Source: Leisingera sp. ANG1
GTDB lineage: Bacteria > Pseudomonadota > Alphaproteobacteria > Rhodobacterales > Rhodobacteraceae
Length of the DNA: 64,000 nt
NCBI RefSeq assembly: GCF_000203975.2
Contig: NZ_AFCF02000003.1
Span: 379,327-443,326, forward strand
Reading direction: 5' to 3'
Shown: in pieces, positions 46,742 through 56,401 of the stretch
Layout: every line of letters starts with the position of its first letter
Numbering within the stretch: position 1 is the first letter of the stretch
Made by a program: the position numbers and the translations under genes
Notes under the pieces: generated by a model
What the model saw: only the letters and a program-made list of their open reading frames with translations
The model's database searches: none
What the model was told of the DNA's origin: nothing

Positions 46742-48115
46742 ATGCTGAAGAACGACCAGCTTGACCAGTGGGACCGCGAGAACTTTTTCCATCCCTCGAC
46801 CCATCTGGCGCAGCACGCCCGCGGCGACAGCCCGAACCGGGTCATTAAAACTGCCTCGGGCGTGTTCATCGAAGACCGTGATGGCAACAAGCTGCTCGAT
46901 GCCTTTGCGGGTCTTTACTGCGTAAACGTGGGCTATGGCCGCCAGGAGATCGCTGAAGCCATCGCTGATCAGGCGCGGGAGCTGGCCTATTACCACTCCT
47001 ACGTGGGCCACGGCACCGAGGCCTCGATCACACTGGCCAAGATGATCCTGGACCGCGCGCCCGCGAACATGTCCAAGGTCTATTTCGGCCTTGGCGGCTC
47101 GGACGCCAATGAAACCAACGTCAAGCTGATCTGGTACTACAACAACATTCTGGGCCGCCCCGAGAAGAAGAAAATCATCTCCCGCTGGCGCGGCTATCAC
47201 GGCTCTGGGCTGGTCACCGGCTCGCTGACAGGCCTCGAACTGTTCCACAAGAAGTTCGACCTGCCGGTGGAGCAGGTGATCCATACCGAGGCGCCGTACT
47301 ATTACCGCCGCGACAACCTGGATCAGACCGAAGAGCAGTTCGTGGCCCATTGCGCGGCGGAACTGGAAGCGCTGATCGAGCGCGAGGGCGCAGACACCAT
47401 CGCCGCTTTCATCGGCGAGCCGGTGCTGGGCACCGGCGGCATCGTGCCGCCGCCCGCGGGCTACTGGGAAGCCATTCAGGCGGTCTTGAAAAGACACGAC
47501 ATCCTGCTGGTTGCGGATGAGGTTGTCACCGGTTTCGGACGGCTCGGCTCCATGTTCGGCTCGGACCACTACGGGATAGAGGCCGACATCATCACCATCG
47601 CCAAGGGCCTCACCTCGGCCTATGCGCCGCTTTCGGGGTCCATCGTCTCCGACAAGATGTGGAAGGTGCTGGAGCAGGGCACCGATGAGAACGGCCCGAT
47701 CGGCCACGGCTGGACCTACTCCGCGCACCCGATCGGGGCGGCGGCGGGAGTGGCGAACCTCAAGCTGATCGACGAGCTGAACCTTGTCACCAATGCCGGC
47801 GAAACCGGTGCCTATCTGAACGCCACCATGGCAGAGGCGCTCTCGGTTCACGCCAACGTGGGCGATGTTCGCGGCGAGGGAATGCTGTGTGCGGTGGAGT
47901 TCGTGAAGGACAAGGACAGCCGCACCTTCTTTGATGCCGCTGACAAGATCGGGCCGCAGATCTCTGCCAAGCTCCTGGAGCAGGACAAGGTGATTGCCCG
48001 CGCCATGCCGCAGGGTGACATCCTGGGCTTTGCACCGCCGTTCTGCCTGACCCGCGCCGAGGCCGATCAGGTGGTCGACGCCACCTTGCGCGCGGTCAAG
48101 GCAGTACTGGGGTAA
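46742..48115 (+). CDS. doeD: 2,4-diaminobutyrate transaminase DoeD
   Basis: A 457-residue class III aminotransferase: YFGLGGSDANETNVKLIWYYNN, ADEVVTGFGRLGS and the PLP lysine in TIAKGLTSAY. It turns diaminobutyrate into aspartate semialdehyde (named atf in Ruegeria). Start at 46742 following AAGGAAAA; it is separated from doeC by the palindrome cluster, which may tune its expression. It ends convergently with the sensor kinase gene. Confidence 0.92.
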   Translation: MLKNDQLDQWDRENFFHPSTHLAQHARGDSPNRVIKTASGVFIEDRDGNKLLDAFAGLYCVNVGYGRQEIAEAIADQARELAYYHSYVGHGTEASITLAKMILDRAPANMSKVYFGLGGSDANETNVKLIWYYNNILGRPEKKKIISRWRGYHGSGLVTGSLTGLELFHKKFDLPVEQVIHTEAPYYYRRDNLDQTEEQFVAHCAAELEALIEREGADTIAAFIGEPVLGTGGIVPPPAGYWEAIQAVLKRHDILLVADEVVTGFGRLGSMFGSDHYGIEADIITIAKGLTSAYAPLSGSIVSDKMWKVLEQGTDENGPIGHGWTYSAHPIGAAAGVANLKLIDELNLVTNAGETGAYLNATMAEALSVHANVGDVRGEGMLCAVEFVKDKDSRTFFDAADKIGPQISAKLLEQDKVIARAMPQGDILGFAPPFCLTRAEADQVVDATLRAVKAVLG

Positions 48116-48128
48116 CGCCCGCCGCCGG

Positions 48129-49571
48129 TCAGTTGCGGCAAATCTCGAGGACGGCGCGCAGGCCCCGCCTGCCGTCCTCGAAAGTGAGCCGCCCGCCGTG
48201 CTGTTCCGCCACCGTGGCAACAATCGTCAGCCCCAGCCCGAAGCCGTCGATGGCCCGGGTGTTTTCGCCGCGCCGGAACGGGGCAATCACTTCGGTGATC
48301 TCCGCCGCCGTCATGCCGGAGCCTTCGTCCTCCACTGTGATGATCGCGTGATCGGCAGTGGAACTGAGGCTGATGGCGGCGCGGCGGCCATATTTCAGCG
48401 CATTGTCGATCAGGTTGGTGACCGCCCGCTGCAGCGACACCGGGCGCGCCACCACCAGCATTACCTGCCCCTGCGGCACCGCGCTCTGGCCGGGGGCAGA
48501 GGTAAAAACGGACCGCCCGCCCGCCGCCACCTGCGGCTCCGGCGGCAGCAGCTCCACCGGTTTGCCCATGTCCTGATAATCAGCCGCCAGCGCCTCCACC
48601 AAGGAGCTGAGCGACAGGCGGCGCGGGGTCTCGGCGCTCATCTCGGCGCGGGTGTAGGTCAGCACGCTTTCGATCATGCCGGTCATGGCGTCCAGATCCG
48701 CCTCGAACTTCTGGCGCAGCTCCACGTCCTGGATCAGCGCCGCACGCAGCCGCAGCCGGGTGGCGGGAGTGCCAAGGTCGTGACTGATCCCGGACAGCAC
48801 CGCGGCGCGGCTGGCAAGCTGTTCGCGCTCTGTCTCCAGATAGCTGTTCACTGCTGAGACGATCTCCTGCAGCTCGCCGGGGCCTTGCATCGCATAGGCG
48901 TCCGGCCCGCCCAGCCGGCGGCGGTGGCGCAGGGCGCGGGCGAAGCGGTCGAAATGGGCCGAGGTGTCCATCACCAGCGTCGCCAGCACCGCCAGGGCCA
49001 GCAGCGACAAGAGAACCGCCGGCAGGCGCAGGTCGCGCGGCGCGGCAGAACAGCCCCAGACGGCAGTGCCGTCGACCCGCTGCCAGGGGCCATAGCCCGC
49101 GCGCGCAAAGATCACCGGCTCGCTGCAATAGGTAGCCAGCAGCCGGGTAACCGCCCCCAGTTTCTCTGCCGCGGTGGCTCCTCCTGCGGGCGGCAGTTCC
49201 GCCACCGGATACCGCAGGGCGGGGGAGGCGATAACCAGCGCCAGAACCTCCCCTGACAGGGGATCGGGGCCGCTGTCCAAGATCGAGACATTGGTGAACA
49301 GGGAAGGCTTCGCGATCCCCTGCAGCCGCAGATAATCGCCAGCGGCCAGGGACGCAGCCTGTTCCGGCGCCACGGACGTTACTGTCACCCCCGCAGGCGG
49401 CGGCGCGCCGCGGCGCAGGGTGGCGTCCAATGTAATGCCGGAAATGGCAGCGCGAGTCAGATGCGCCTGCCAGCTGGCGCCGGAGTGGAACCAGCCCCAG
49501 GCACCGCCCAGCCCGGCGGCAAAGGCCAGCGGCAGCAGGATCAGCCCCCGGATTCTGAGCCGCAGCGCCAC
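48129..49571 (-). CDS. Sensor histidine kinase (GtrS-like)
   Basis: A 480-residue membrane kinase. N-terminal transmembrane helix, periplasmic part of about 160 residues, second helix near residue 190, then HAMP, HisKA with GISHDLGTPATR, and HATPase (NLIDNALKYG, DEGSGM, GFGLGL). It begins with GTG at 49571, 5 bases after the response regulator. Beside a glucose-type ABC transporter it resembles the GtrS/GltR pair of pseudomonads. Confidence 0.88.
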   Translation of the reverse strand: MALRLRIRGLILLPLAFAAGLGGAWGWFHSGASWQAHLTRAAISGITLDATLRRGAPPPAGVTVTSVAPEQAASLAAGDYLRLQGIAKPSLFTNVSILDSGPDPLSGEVLALVIASPALRYPVAELPPAGGATAAEKLGAVTRLLATYCSEPVIFARAGYGPWQRVDGTAVWGCSAAPRDLRLPAVLLSLLALAVLATLVMDTSAHFDRFARALRHRRRLGGPDAYAMQGPGELQEIVSAVNSYLETEREQLASRAAVLSGISHDLGTPATRLRLRAALIQDVELRQKFEADLDAMTGMIESVLTYTRAEMSAETPRRLSLSSLVEALAADYQDMGKPVELLPPEPQVAAGGRSVFTSAPGQSAVPQGQVMLVVARPVSLQRAVTNLIDNALKYGRRAAISLSSTADHAIITVEDEGSGMTAAEITEVIAPFRRGENTRAIDGFGLGLTIVATVAEQHGGRLTFEDGRRGLRAVLEICRN

Positions 49572-49576
49572 GGGCC

Positions 49577-50311
49577 TCAGTCCCCGCCAGTCTCAACATC
49601 CACCGCCAGGACATAGCCGGTGCCGCGCTCGGTGCGCAGCAGCGTTGGCGCCTTGGGGGTGTCTTCGATTTTGGAGCGCAACCGGCCCACCAGCACGTCA
49701 ATTGCGCGGCCCGAGCCCTCGTCATTGCCGCCGTCACCAGTCACATCCAGTGCCGCCGCAATCTCCTCACGCGTCAGCGGAATATGCGGGTTGGCCAGGA
49801 ACACCTTGAGCAACCCGGTCTCGCGCCGCGACAGCGCCACCTGCACGCCGACGGGAGAGATCACCTCATCCCGCTTGGCGTCATAGGTCCAGCCGCCAAA
49901 GCGGAAGGTGGCCACGCTGCGCCGGTAGATCAGCGACGACGACCGCCGCGCCCGCTGCAGCACGGCGCGGACGCGCGCCAGCAGCAGATCGGGGTTGAAC
50001 GGTTTGGCAATGTAATCATCCGCGCCGGATTCATACCCCGCCATCCGCTGGTGATCGGCGGACAGCGCCGACACCAGAATGATCGGCACATCCTGCTCAC
50101 TGCGCAGCCGGGTGCAGATCTCCACCCCGTTTTCATCGCCCAGCATCACGTCGAGCAGGATCAGGTCGATCCGGCCCGCGCCGATCTGCTCGCGGATCTC
50201 CGCCTCGCTGCCGCAAGGCAGGGCGATAAAGCCGTTCTGACGCAGGTACTGAGTCAGCATCATGCGCGTCTCAACGTCGTCATCCACCACCAGAAGCCGC
50301 GGAATCGCCAT
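49577..50311 (-). CDS. OmpR-family response regulator (GltR-like)
   Basis: A 244-residue regulator: receiver domain with phospho-Asp in LILLDVMLGDENG and Lys in AKPFNP, then a winged-helix DNA-binding domain (LSRRETGLLKVFLANP, AIDVLVGRLRSKIE). Divergent from the sugar transporter genes, which it most likely controls. Confidence 0.9.
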   Translation of the reverse strand: MAIPRLLVVDDDVETRMMLTQYLRQNGFIALPCGSEAEIREQIGAGRIDLILLDVMLGDENGVEICTRLRSEQDVPIILVSALSADHQRMAGYESGADDYIAKPFNPDLLLARVRAVLQRARRSSSLIYRRSVATFRFGGWTYDAKRDEVISPVGVQVALSRRETGLLKVFLANPHIPLTREEIAAALDVTGDGGNDEGSGRAIDVLVGRLRSKIEDTPKAPTLLRTERGTGYVLAVDVETGGD

Positions 50312-50365
50312 CTGTTGCTCTCCTCCCTGAAAACCGCCCCGTGTGGCCGTCCCGGCTGTTTGTTT

Positions 50366-50411
50366 GTAACATCATGCAACAAAATCAATTGCTGCGTAAC
50401 AACAGGTAACA
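50366..50411. promoter_or_regulatory. Phased direct repeats, candidate response-regulator operator
   Basis: GTAACA at 50366, GCAACA at 50376, then GTAACA at 50396 and 50406. Each pair has a 10-base period and the two pairs are 30 bases apart, so all fall on one DNA face. This is the arrangement OmpR/PhoB-type regulators bind, in the gap between the regulator and gtsA. Confidence 0.6.
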
Positions 50412-50540
50412 GCTTGATGGAAAATCTGCTTTGGCCCGCACCCCAGCCCCCGCTGGGCAATTGAAATGCAGCATTGCCAGCGGGCAAGCTGGCTGGTGAA
50501 GGCTGCGGGGAGCAGCCGTCACATAAGGGAGGAATGAGCG

Positions 50541-51785
50541 ATGAAATACACCGCTTTTGCGGCCGCATCGGCCGTGGCACTGGCCTGTGCGGCACCGGCT
50601 GTGGCCGGGCCGGAGGCCGAAGTTCTGCACTGGTGGACATCCGGCGGCGAGGCCAAGTCGGCCGCGGTCCTGCAACAGGAATTTGCCGACAACGGCGGCA
50701 CCTGGACCGACATGCCGGTGGCCGGCGGCGGCGGTGATGCAGCAATGACCGCACTGCGCGCCCGGGTTCTCTCCGGCAACGCGCCCACTGCCGTTCAGCT
50801 GAAAGGCCCCGCCATCCAGGAATGGTATGAAGAAGGCGTGCTCGCCGATATCTCCTCCGTGGCCGAGGCCGAGGGCTGGGGGGACGTGCTGCCCGGCTCG
50901 ATCGCCGAACACATGAAATGCGAGGGCAAATGGTGCGCAGCACCGGTGAACGTGCACCGCGTCGACTGGATCTGGGCCAATGCCGCGCTCTTGGAGGCCA
51001 ACGGCATCGAAATGCCCCAGACATGGGAAGACTTCAACGCCGCCGCCGACAAGCTGATGGAAGCAGGCATCACCCCGCTGGCGCATGGCGGCCAGGCCTG
51101 GCAGGACGCAACCGTGTTCGAGGCCGTGGCGCTTGGAATCCTGGGTCCGGAGGACTTCCGCAAGGCCTTTGTCGAATTGGACATGGACACCCTGAAGTCC
51201 GGCAAGATGGCCGCGGTGTTTGACCAGATGCGCAAGATGCGCGGCTATGTGGACGCCAACTTCCCGGGCCGCGACTGGAACCTGGCCACCTCGATGGTGA
51301 TGAACGGCGAGGCGGCGTTCCAGATCATGGGCGACTGGGCCAAGGGCGAGTTCCTGGCCGCGGGCAAGGAGCCGGGCAAGGATTTCCTCTGCGCCTCGGT
51401 GCCGGGCGACGGTTTCCTTTATAATGTCGACAGCTTTGCCATGTTCGAGGTCGACGGCGAGGACAAGCAGGCCGGGCAGGATCTTCTGGCCAAGCTGATC
51501 GTCGGGCCGAAGTTCCAGGAGGTGTTCAACCTCAACAAGGGCTCGATCCCGGCGCGGGTGGACGTGAAACTGGATGCCTTTGACACTTGCGCCCATCTGT
51601 CCTCCAAGGACATGGGCGACAGCGCGGACAATGGCTCGCTGCTGCCCAGTTATGCCCACGGCATGGCCCTGCGCGGCGCGCAGTCCGGCGCCATCACCGA
51701 CGTGGTGACCGCGCATTTCAACTCGGACATGTCCTCGGCTGAGGCCGTGCAGATGCTGGCCGACGCAGTCGCCAACTCGCTCTGA
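50541..51785 (+). CDS. gtsA: Sugar ABC transporter, substrate-binding protein (glucose type)
   Basis: A 414-residue periplasmic protein with a cleavable signal peptide (ending AAPAVA), then EVLHWWTSGGEAKSA, typical of the glucose/mannose-binding GtsA group of solute-binding family 1. A glucokinase ends the operon, which supports glucose. Strong GGGAGG site before the ATG. Confidence 0.9.
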   Translation: MKYTAFAAASAVALACAAPAVAGPEAEVLHWWTSGGEAKSAAVLQQEFADNGGTWTDMPVAGGGGDAAMTALRARVLSGNAPTAVQLKGPAIQEWYEEGVLADISSVAEAEGWGDVLPGSIAEHMKCEGKWCAAPVNVHRVDWIWANAALLEANGIEMPQTWEDFNAAADKLMEAGITPLAHGGQAWQDATVFEAVALGILGPEDFRKAFVELDMDTLKSGKMAAVFDQMRKMRGYVDANFPGRDWNLATSMVMNGEAAFQIMGDWAKGEFLAAGKEPGKDFLCASVPGDGFLYNVDSFAMFEVDGEDKQAGQDLLAKLIVGPKFQEVFNLNKGSIPARVDVKLDAFDTCAHLSSKDMGDSADNGSLLPSYAHGMALRGAQSGAITDVVTAHFNSDMSSAEAVQMLADAVANSL

Positions 51786-51843
51786 TCTCCCCCGGGCCTC
51801 GCGTCCTCCGGGATGCGGGGCCACCTATTCAAGGGCCGTTACC

Positions 51844-52716
51844 ATGACTGAATGGCTTGAACGTCATATTCCGAAGATGGTGCTGGCACCGTCCTTCATT
51901 GCGGTACTGGTGTTTGTCTACGGCTTCATTGCCTGGACCGCCTGGGTATCGCTGACCCGCTCCCGCCTGCTGCCGAAATACGAGATCGACGGGCTGATCC
52001 AGTACGAGCGCCTGTTCAACGCGCCGCGCTGGGACACCGCGATGTCGAACCTGTTTGTGTTCGGCACCCTGTTCATCCTGATCTCGATGGTCCTGGGCCT
52101 GATGCTGGCCATCCTGCTGGACCAGAAGATCCGCACCGAGGGCGTCCTGCGCACCATCTACCTTTATCCGATGGCGCTGTCGCTGATCGTGACCGGCACC
52201 GCCTGGAAGTGGATCATGAACCCCGGCCTTGGGCTGGAGGCCATGGTCCGCGGCTGGGGGTTCGACAGCTTCACCTTCGACTGGGTGATCAACCCGGACA
52301 AGGCGATCTATGCGGTGGTCATCGCCGGTGTCTGGCAGGCGTCCGGCTTTGTGATGGCGCTGTTCCTGGCCGGATTGCGCGGGGTCGATGGCGAGATCAT
52401 CAAGGCCGCACAGGTCGATGGCATCCCCACCTGGCGGATCTATACCGCGATCATCATCCCCTCGATGGCGCCGATCTTCCTGTCTGCCTTCATCGTGCTG
52501 GCGCATCTGGCGATCAAGAGCTTCGACCTGGTGATTGCCCTCACTGGCGGCGGCCCCGGCTATGCCACCGATCTGCCCGCCACCTATATGTATACGATGG
52601 CCTTTTCCCGCGGCGATATCGGCCAGGCGGCCAGCTCTGCCATGGTCATGATGGGCGTGGTGTTCGCGATCATCGTTCCGTATCTCTACTCTGAGCTGAG
52701 GGCCAAACATGACTGA
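51844..52716 (+). CDS. gtsB: Sugar ABC transporter permease
   Basis: A 290-residue MalF-like permease with six hydrophobic segments and the EAA-type loop (ADGEIIKAAQVDG-like, at VDGEIIKAAQVDGIPTW). Pairs with the next gene, which it overlaps by 8 bases. Confidence 0.92.
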   Translation: MTEWLERHIPKMVLAPSFIAVLVFVYGFIAWTAWVSLTRSRLLPKYEIDGLIQYERLFNAPRWDTAMSNLFVFGTLFILISMVLGLMLAILLDQKIRTEGVLRTIYLYPMALSLIVTGTAWKWIMNPGLGLEAMVRGWGFDSFTFDWVINPDKAIYAVVIAGVWQASGFVMALFLAGLRGVDGEIIKAAQVDGIPTWRIYTAIIIPSMAPIFLSAFIVLAHLAIKSFDLVIALTGGGPGYATDLPATYMYTMAFSRGDIGQAASSAMVMMGVVFAIIVPYLYSELRAKHD

Positions 52717-53608
52717 CGTGACGCTTGCCCCCGCCGCCGCAGCCAGCCGCCGCAACTGGAGCCACTTCGCCCTGCGCTGGACGCTGTTCACCCTCCTTGG
52801 CCTGTTTGCCCTGTTCTATCTGATGCCGCTCTTTGTGATGATCACCACCTCCTTGAAAAGCCTGGAGGAAATCCGCACCGGCAGCCTGATCGCCTTCCCG
52901 CGCGAGGTCACCTTCGACGCCTGGCGCACCGCCTGGTCGGAGGCCTGCACCGGCATTCAATGCGAGGGCCTGCGCCCGTTCTTCTGGAACTCCGTCGTGA
53001 TCGCGGTGCCGGCGGTGGCGATCTCCACCATGCTGGGCGCGGCCAATGGCTATGTCATCGCGCAATGGCGGTTCCGCGGTGCCAACCTGATCTTCTCGCT
53101 GATGCTGTTCGGCTGCTTCATCCCGTTTCAGGTGGTGCTCTTGCCGATGGCGCGGATGCTGGGGCTGATGGGGCTGGCGGGCAGCATTCCGGGGCTGATC
53201 TTCGTGCATGTGATCTATGGCATCGGCTTTACCACGCTGTTCTTCCGCAACTTCTATGTCACCATCCCGCAGGACCTGGTGAAGGCGGCCAAGGTGGACG
53301 GCGCGGGGTTCTTCCGGATCTTCTGGTCGATCTTCCTGCCGCTCAGCCTGCCGATCATCGTGGTCACCGTGATCTGGCAGTTCACCCAGATCTGGAACGA
53401 CTTCCTGTTCGGCGTCTCCTTCAGCCAGGCGGGCACCCAGCCGGTGACCGTGGCGCTGAACAACATCGTCAATTCGACCACCGGCGTGAAGGAATACAAC
53501 GTCGACATGGCCGCCGCGATCATCGCCGCGCTGCCGACGCTGCTGGTCTATGCCGTTGCCGGCAAATACTTCATCCGCGGCCTGACCGCTGGCTCTGTGA
53601 AAGGGTAA
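52709..53608 (+). CDS. gtsC: Sugar ABC transporter permease
   Basis: A 299-residue MalG-like permease, six hydrophobic segments, EAA loop IPQDLVKAAKVDGAGFFRIF. Second half of the membrane channel. The start overlaps gtsB. Confidence 0.92.
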   Translation: MTDVTLAPAAAASRRNWSHFALRWTLFTLLGLFALFYLMPLFVMITTSLKSLEEIRTGSLIAFPREVTFDAWRTAWSEACTGIQCEGLRPFFWNSVVIAVPAVAISTMLGAANGYVIAQWRFRGANLIFSLMLFGCFIPFQVVLLPMARMLGLMGLAGSIPGLIFVHVIYGIGFTTLFFRNFYVTIPQDLVKAAKVDGAGFFRIFWSIFLPLSLPIIVVTVIWQFTQIWNDFLFGVSFSQAGTQPVTVALNNIVNSTTGVKEYNVDMAAAIIAALPTLLVYAVAGKYFIRGLTAGSVKG

Positions 53609-53612
53609 ATCC

Positions 53613-54710
53613 ATGGCACCTATTCTGGACATCACCAACCTGCGCAAGAACTACGGCGCAACCGAGATCCTGAAAGACATCAACGTCAGTATTGAGCCGG
53701 GCGACTTCCTGGTGCTGGTCGGCCCTTCCGGCTGCGGCAAGTCCACGCTGCTCAATTGCATCGCCGGGCTGGAGCCGATTTCCGGCGGGCAGATCGAAAT
53801 CGGCGGCCGTGATATGACCCACGTCAGCCCCAAGGACCGCGACATTGCTATGGTGTTCCAGTCCTACGCGCTCTACCCGACGATGACGGTTGCCAGGAAC
53901 ATCACCTTCGGCATGAAGGTGCGCGGCGCCGATGCCGCCACCCAGGAGCGCAAGCTGAAGGAGGTCGCGGCGCAGCTGCAGATCGAGGCGCTGCTGGACC
54001 GCCGCCCGGGCCAGCTGTCCGGCGGCCAGCGCCAGCGGGTGGCGATGGGCCGGGCGCTGGTGCGCGACCCCAAGCTGTTCCTGTTTGATGAGCCGCTGTC
54101 GAACCTCGACGCCAAGCTGCGGGTGGAGATGCGCACCGAGATCAAGAAACTGCACCACAACCTCGGCGCCACCATGGTCTATGTCACCCATGACCAGATC
54201 GAAGCGATGACGCTGGCGACCAAGATCGTGGTGATGAAGGGCGGCGTGGTGCAGCAGATCGGCACCCCCGCCGAGATCTACAACAAGCCTGCCAACCTGT
54301 TTGTGGCCGATTTCATGGGCAGCCCGGCAATGAACCTGATCCCCGCGCGTGCGCAGCCGAACGGGCAGGGCACACGGATCGAGATGGACTGCGGCGGCAG
54401 CGCCCCCATCGTCTTGAAGGACAGCCGCGCCACCGGCCTGCCGCAGGACGTGATCCTGGGCGTGCGCCCCGAGGACATCGCCGAGGCGGGCTTCCGTGCG
54501 GGCGAAGGCGTGCAGGAGGCCGCCTGCCTGATCGACATGGTGGAGCCTGCGGGTGCGGACACCTATGTGGTCTCCAGCCTCGGCGGCAAACAGGTGACCG
54601 CGCGGCTGCACGCCGAAACCAGTGCGCAACCGGGGCAGATGCTGGATCTGGCCTTTGATTTGTCCAAGGTCTCCTACTTCTCGCCCGCAACCGGCGAGCG
54701 GCTGAATTGA
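53613..54710 (+). CDS. gtsD: Sugar ABC transporter ATP-binding protein
   Basis: A 365-residue MalK/UgpC-type ATPase: Walker A GPSGCGKST, signature LSGGQRQRVAMGR, Walker B LFLFDEPLSNLD, and a C-terminal TOBE regulatory domain. Energises sugar import. Its stop overlaps the glucokinase start by 4 bases. Confidence 0.94.
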   Translation: MAPILDITNLRKNYGATEILKDINVSIEPGDFLVLVGPSGCGKSTLLNCIAGLEPISGGQIEIGGRDMTHVSPKDRDIAMVFQSYALYPTMTVARNITFGMKVRGADAATQERKLKEVAAQLQIEALLDRRPGQLSGGQRQRVAMGRALVRDPKLFLFDEPLSNLDAKLRVEMRTEIKKLHHNLGATMVYVTHDQIEAMTLATKIVVMKGGVVQQIGTPAEIYNKPANLFVADFMGSPAMNLIPARAQPNGQGTRIEMDCGGSAPIVLKDSRATGLPQDVILGVRPEDIAEAGFRAGEGVQEAACLIDMVEPAGADTYVVSSLGGKQVTARLHAETSAQPGQMLDLAFDLSKVSYFSPATGERLN

Positions 54711-55594
54711 CCGGGCTGCGGCTGGCCGCCGACGTGGGCGGCACCAACACCCGGCTGGGGCTGGCACGCGGCGGCGTGCTGCTGGCAGACACAGTGCAAA
54801 GCTTCCGCAACGACGCTTTTGGCAGTTTTGCGGACGTGATGGACCTATACCTTCAGGATGCCGCCCCCGGCGGCGTGGAGGAACTCGCCATTGCCATCGC
54901 CGGTCCGGTCACCGGCGCCACCGCGCGGCTGACCAACCGGGACTGGCACTTTGACGCCGCAGCGCTGTCGCGGCATCTGAACGGCGCGCAGGTGCATCTG
55001 CTCAATGACCTTGCCGCACTGGGGCAAGTCTGCCCGCATTTGCAGGCAGACTGCCTGGACACAGTGGTTGCCCCTGCAAGCGATGCGGGCGGAGACGGCC
55101 AGCGGCTGGTGGTGGGCATCGGCACCGGTTTCAACCTCTCACCGGTGCTAGACGCCGGCGGGCAGCTGCAATGCCTCAACGTGGAATACGGCCATGTCAG
55201 CCTGCCGCTGGACGTGGCAGAGCGTCTGCGCAGCCACGTGACGAAGTCCGGAACGTTCACCACTGTCGAGCATCTGTTCTCCGGCCGCGGCCATGCGGCG
55301 GTGCGCAGCCATTTCCCGGCAGATGATGCGGGCACGCAGGAGTTCCTGGGCTTCTATGCCCATCTGCTGGCGTTGCTGGCCCGCAACCTAATGTTGGCTT
55401 TCCTGCCCGCGCAGGGCATGTATTTCGCGGGTGCCGTGGCCCGCAGCATCCTCACATCCCCGGCGCGGGGGCTCTTTGCGGAGCACTTCCAGCAGCCCTT
55501 CGCACTCGACGCCCGCATCGCCGCCCCGGTGCATGTCATTCTGGATGACGCCGCCGCCCTGAAAGGCTGCGCAGCCCTGCGCCTGCCGGGCTGA
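54707..55594 (+). CDS. glk: Glucokinase
   Basis: A 295-residue E. coli-type glucokinase. It starts with TTG in a TTGA overlap with gtsD, which gives TGLRLAADVGGTNTRLGLA, the ATP-binding N terminus. LLNDLAALG and VGIGTGFNLSPV follow. It phosphorylates glucose on entry, which explains its place at the end of the transporter operon. Confidence 0.92.
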   Translation: MTGLRLAADVGGTNTRLGLARGGVLLADTVQSFRNDAFGSFADVMDLYLQDAAPGGVEELAIAIAGPVTGATARLTNRDWHFDAAALSRHLNGAQVHLLNDLAALGQVCPHLQADCLDTVVAPASDAGGDGQRLVVGIGTGFNLSPVLDAGGQLQCLNVEYGHVSLPLDVAERLRSHVTKSGTFTTVEHLFSGRGHAAVRSHFPADDAGTQEFLGFYAHLLALLARNLMLAFLPAQGMYFAGAVARSILTSPARGLFAEHFQQPFALDARIAAPVHVILDDAAALKGCAALRLPG

Positions 55595-55642
55595 GGGTTT
55601 GAAGCCACGAATTCAGCACCATCCTGATTACAACCTGCAGAC

Positions 55643-56401
55643 TTAACGGTGGTACTGCGCAAACACCTGCCCCTCCAGCCGGGTGATTGCCACCGGCGTC
55701 TGATAGAGCGCGCTCAGGCGCTCCGCAGTCGCAGCCTCTGCCACCGGGCCCTGAAAGGCCACCTGCCCGTCCCGCAGCGCCACCACGTGATCGGACCAGC
55801 TGATCGCATAGTTCAGATCATGCACCACGATCACAATCCCCTTGCCCTGCGCCTCCGCCAGATGGCGCAGCTGCGCCATCAGGTTGCGGGCGTGATTGAG
55901 GTCCAAGTTGTTCAGCGGCTCATCCAGCAGCAGCCAATCCGTGTCCTGCGCATAGGCCATGGCGATGAAGGCCCGCTGCCGCTGCCCGCCCGACAGCTCA
56001 TCCAGAAACCGCTCCTGCAGGCCGCCCAGATCAAACAGCTCCACCGCATTCGCAATGGCCGCATGATCGGCAGGCCCCAGCCGCCCCGCGCTGTGCGGCC
56101 AGCGGCCAAAGCCGACCAGGTCGCGCACCCGCACCCGGCTGGCGACGCTCAAATGCTGCGCCACCACCGCCATCTTGCGCGCCAGCACCGCTGGAACCGC
56201 CTGAACCAGGTCCAACCCGTCCATGCGGATGCTGCCGCCAGCGGGCGTCATCTGCCGGGCAATCAGCTTCAGCAGCGTCGATTTGCCCGCGCCATTGGGA
56301 CCGATCAGCGCCGTCACCCGCCCCGCCGGGATTTCAGCACTTACGTTTTGCAGGATGGGGTTTGCTGCGGGGCCATAGCTCAGGCCTGAAATATCAATCA
56401 C
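55643..56401 (-). CDS. Siderophore ABC transporter ATP-binding protein
   Basis: A 252-residue FepC/FecE-type ATPase: Walker A GPNGAGKST, signature LSGGQRQRAFIAMA, Walker B WLLLDEPLNNLD. GTG start at 56401 in a GTGA overlap with the upstream permease gene, with a GAGAGG site; the longer frame has no family match. Last gene of an iron-siderophore import operon. Confidence 0.9.
   Translation of the reverse strand: MIDISGLSYGPAANPILQNVSAEIPAGRVTALIGPNGAGKSTLLKLIARQMTPAGGSIRMDGLDLVQAVPAVLARKMAVVAQHLSVASRVRVRDLVGFGRWPHSAGRLGPADHAAIANAVELFDLGGLQERFLDELSGGQRQRAFIAMAYAQDTDWLLLDEPLNNLDLNHARNLMAQLRHLAEAQGKGIVIVVHDLNYAISWSDHVVALRDGQVAFQGPVAEAATAERLSALYQTPVAITRLEGQVFAQYHR

Noticed and set aside
45443-48223. 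926-codon open frame on the minus strand across doeC and doeD
   Set aside because: It lies antisense to two clearly recognised enzymes. Long antisense frames are common in GC-rich DNA with third-position bias; the translation is low-complexity and has no family features.
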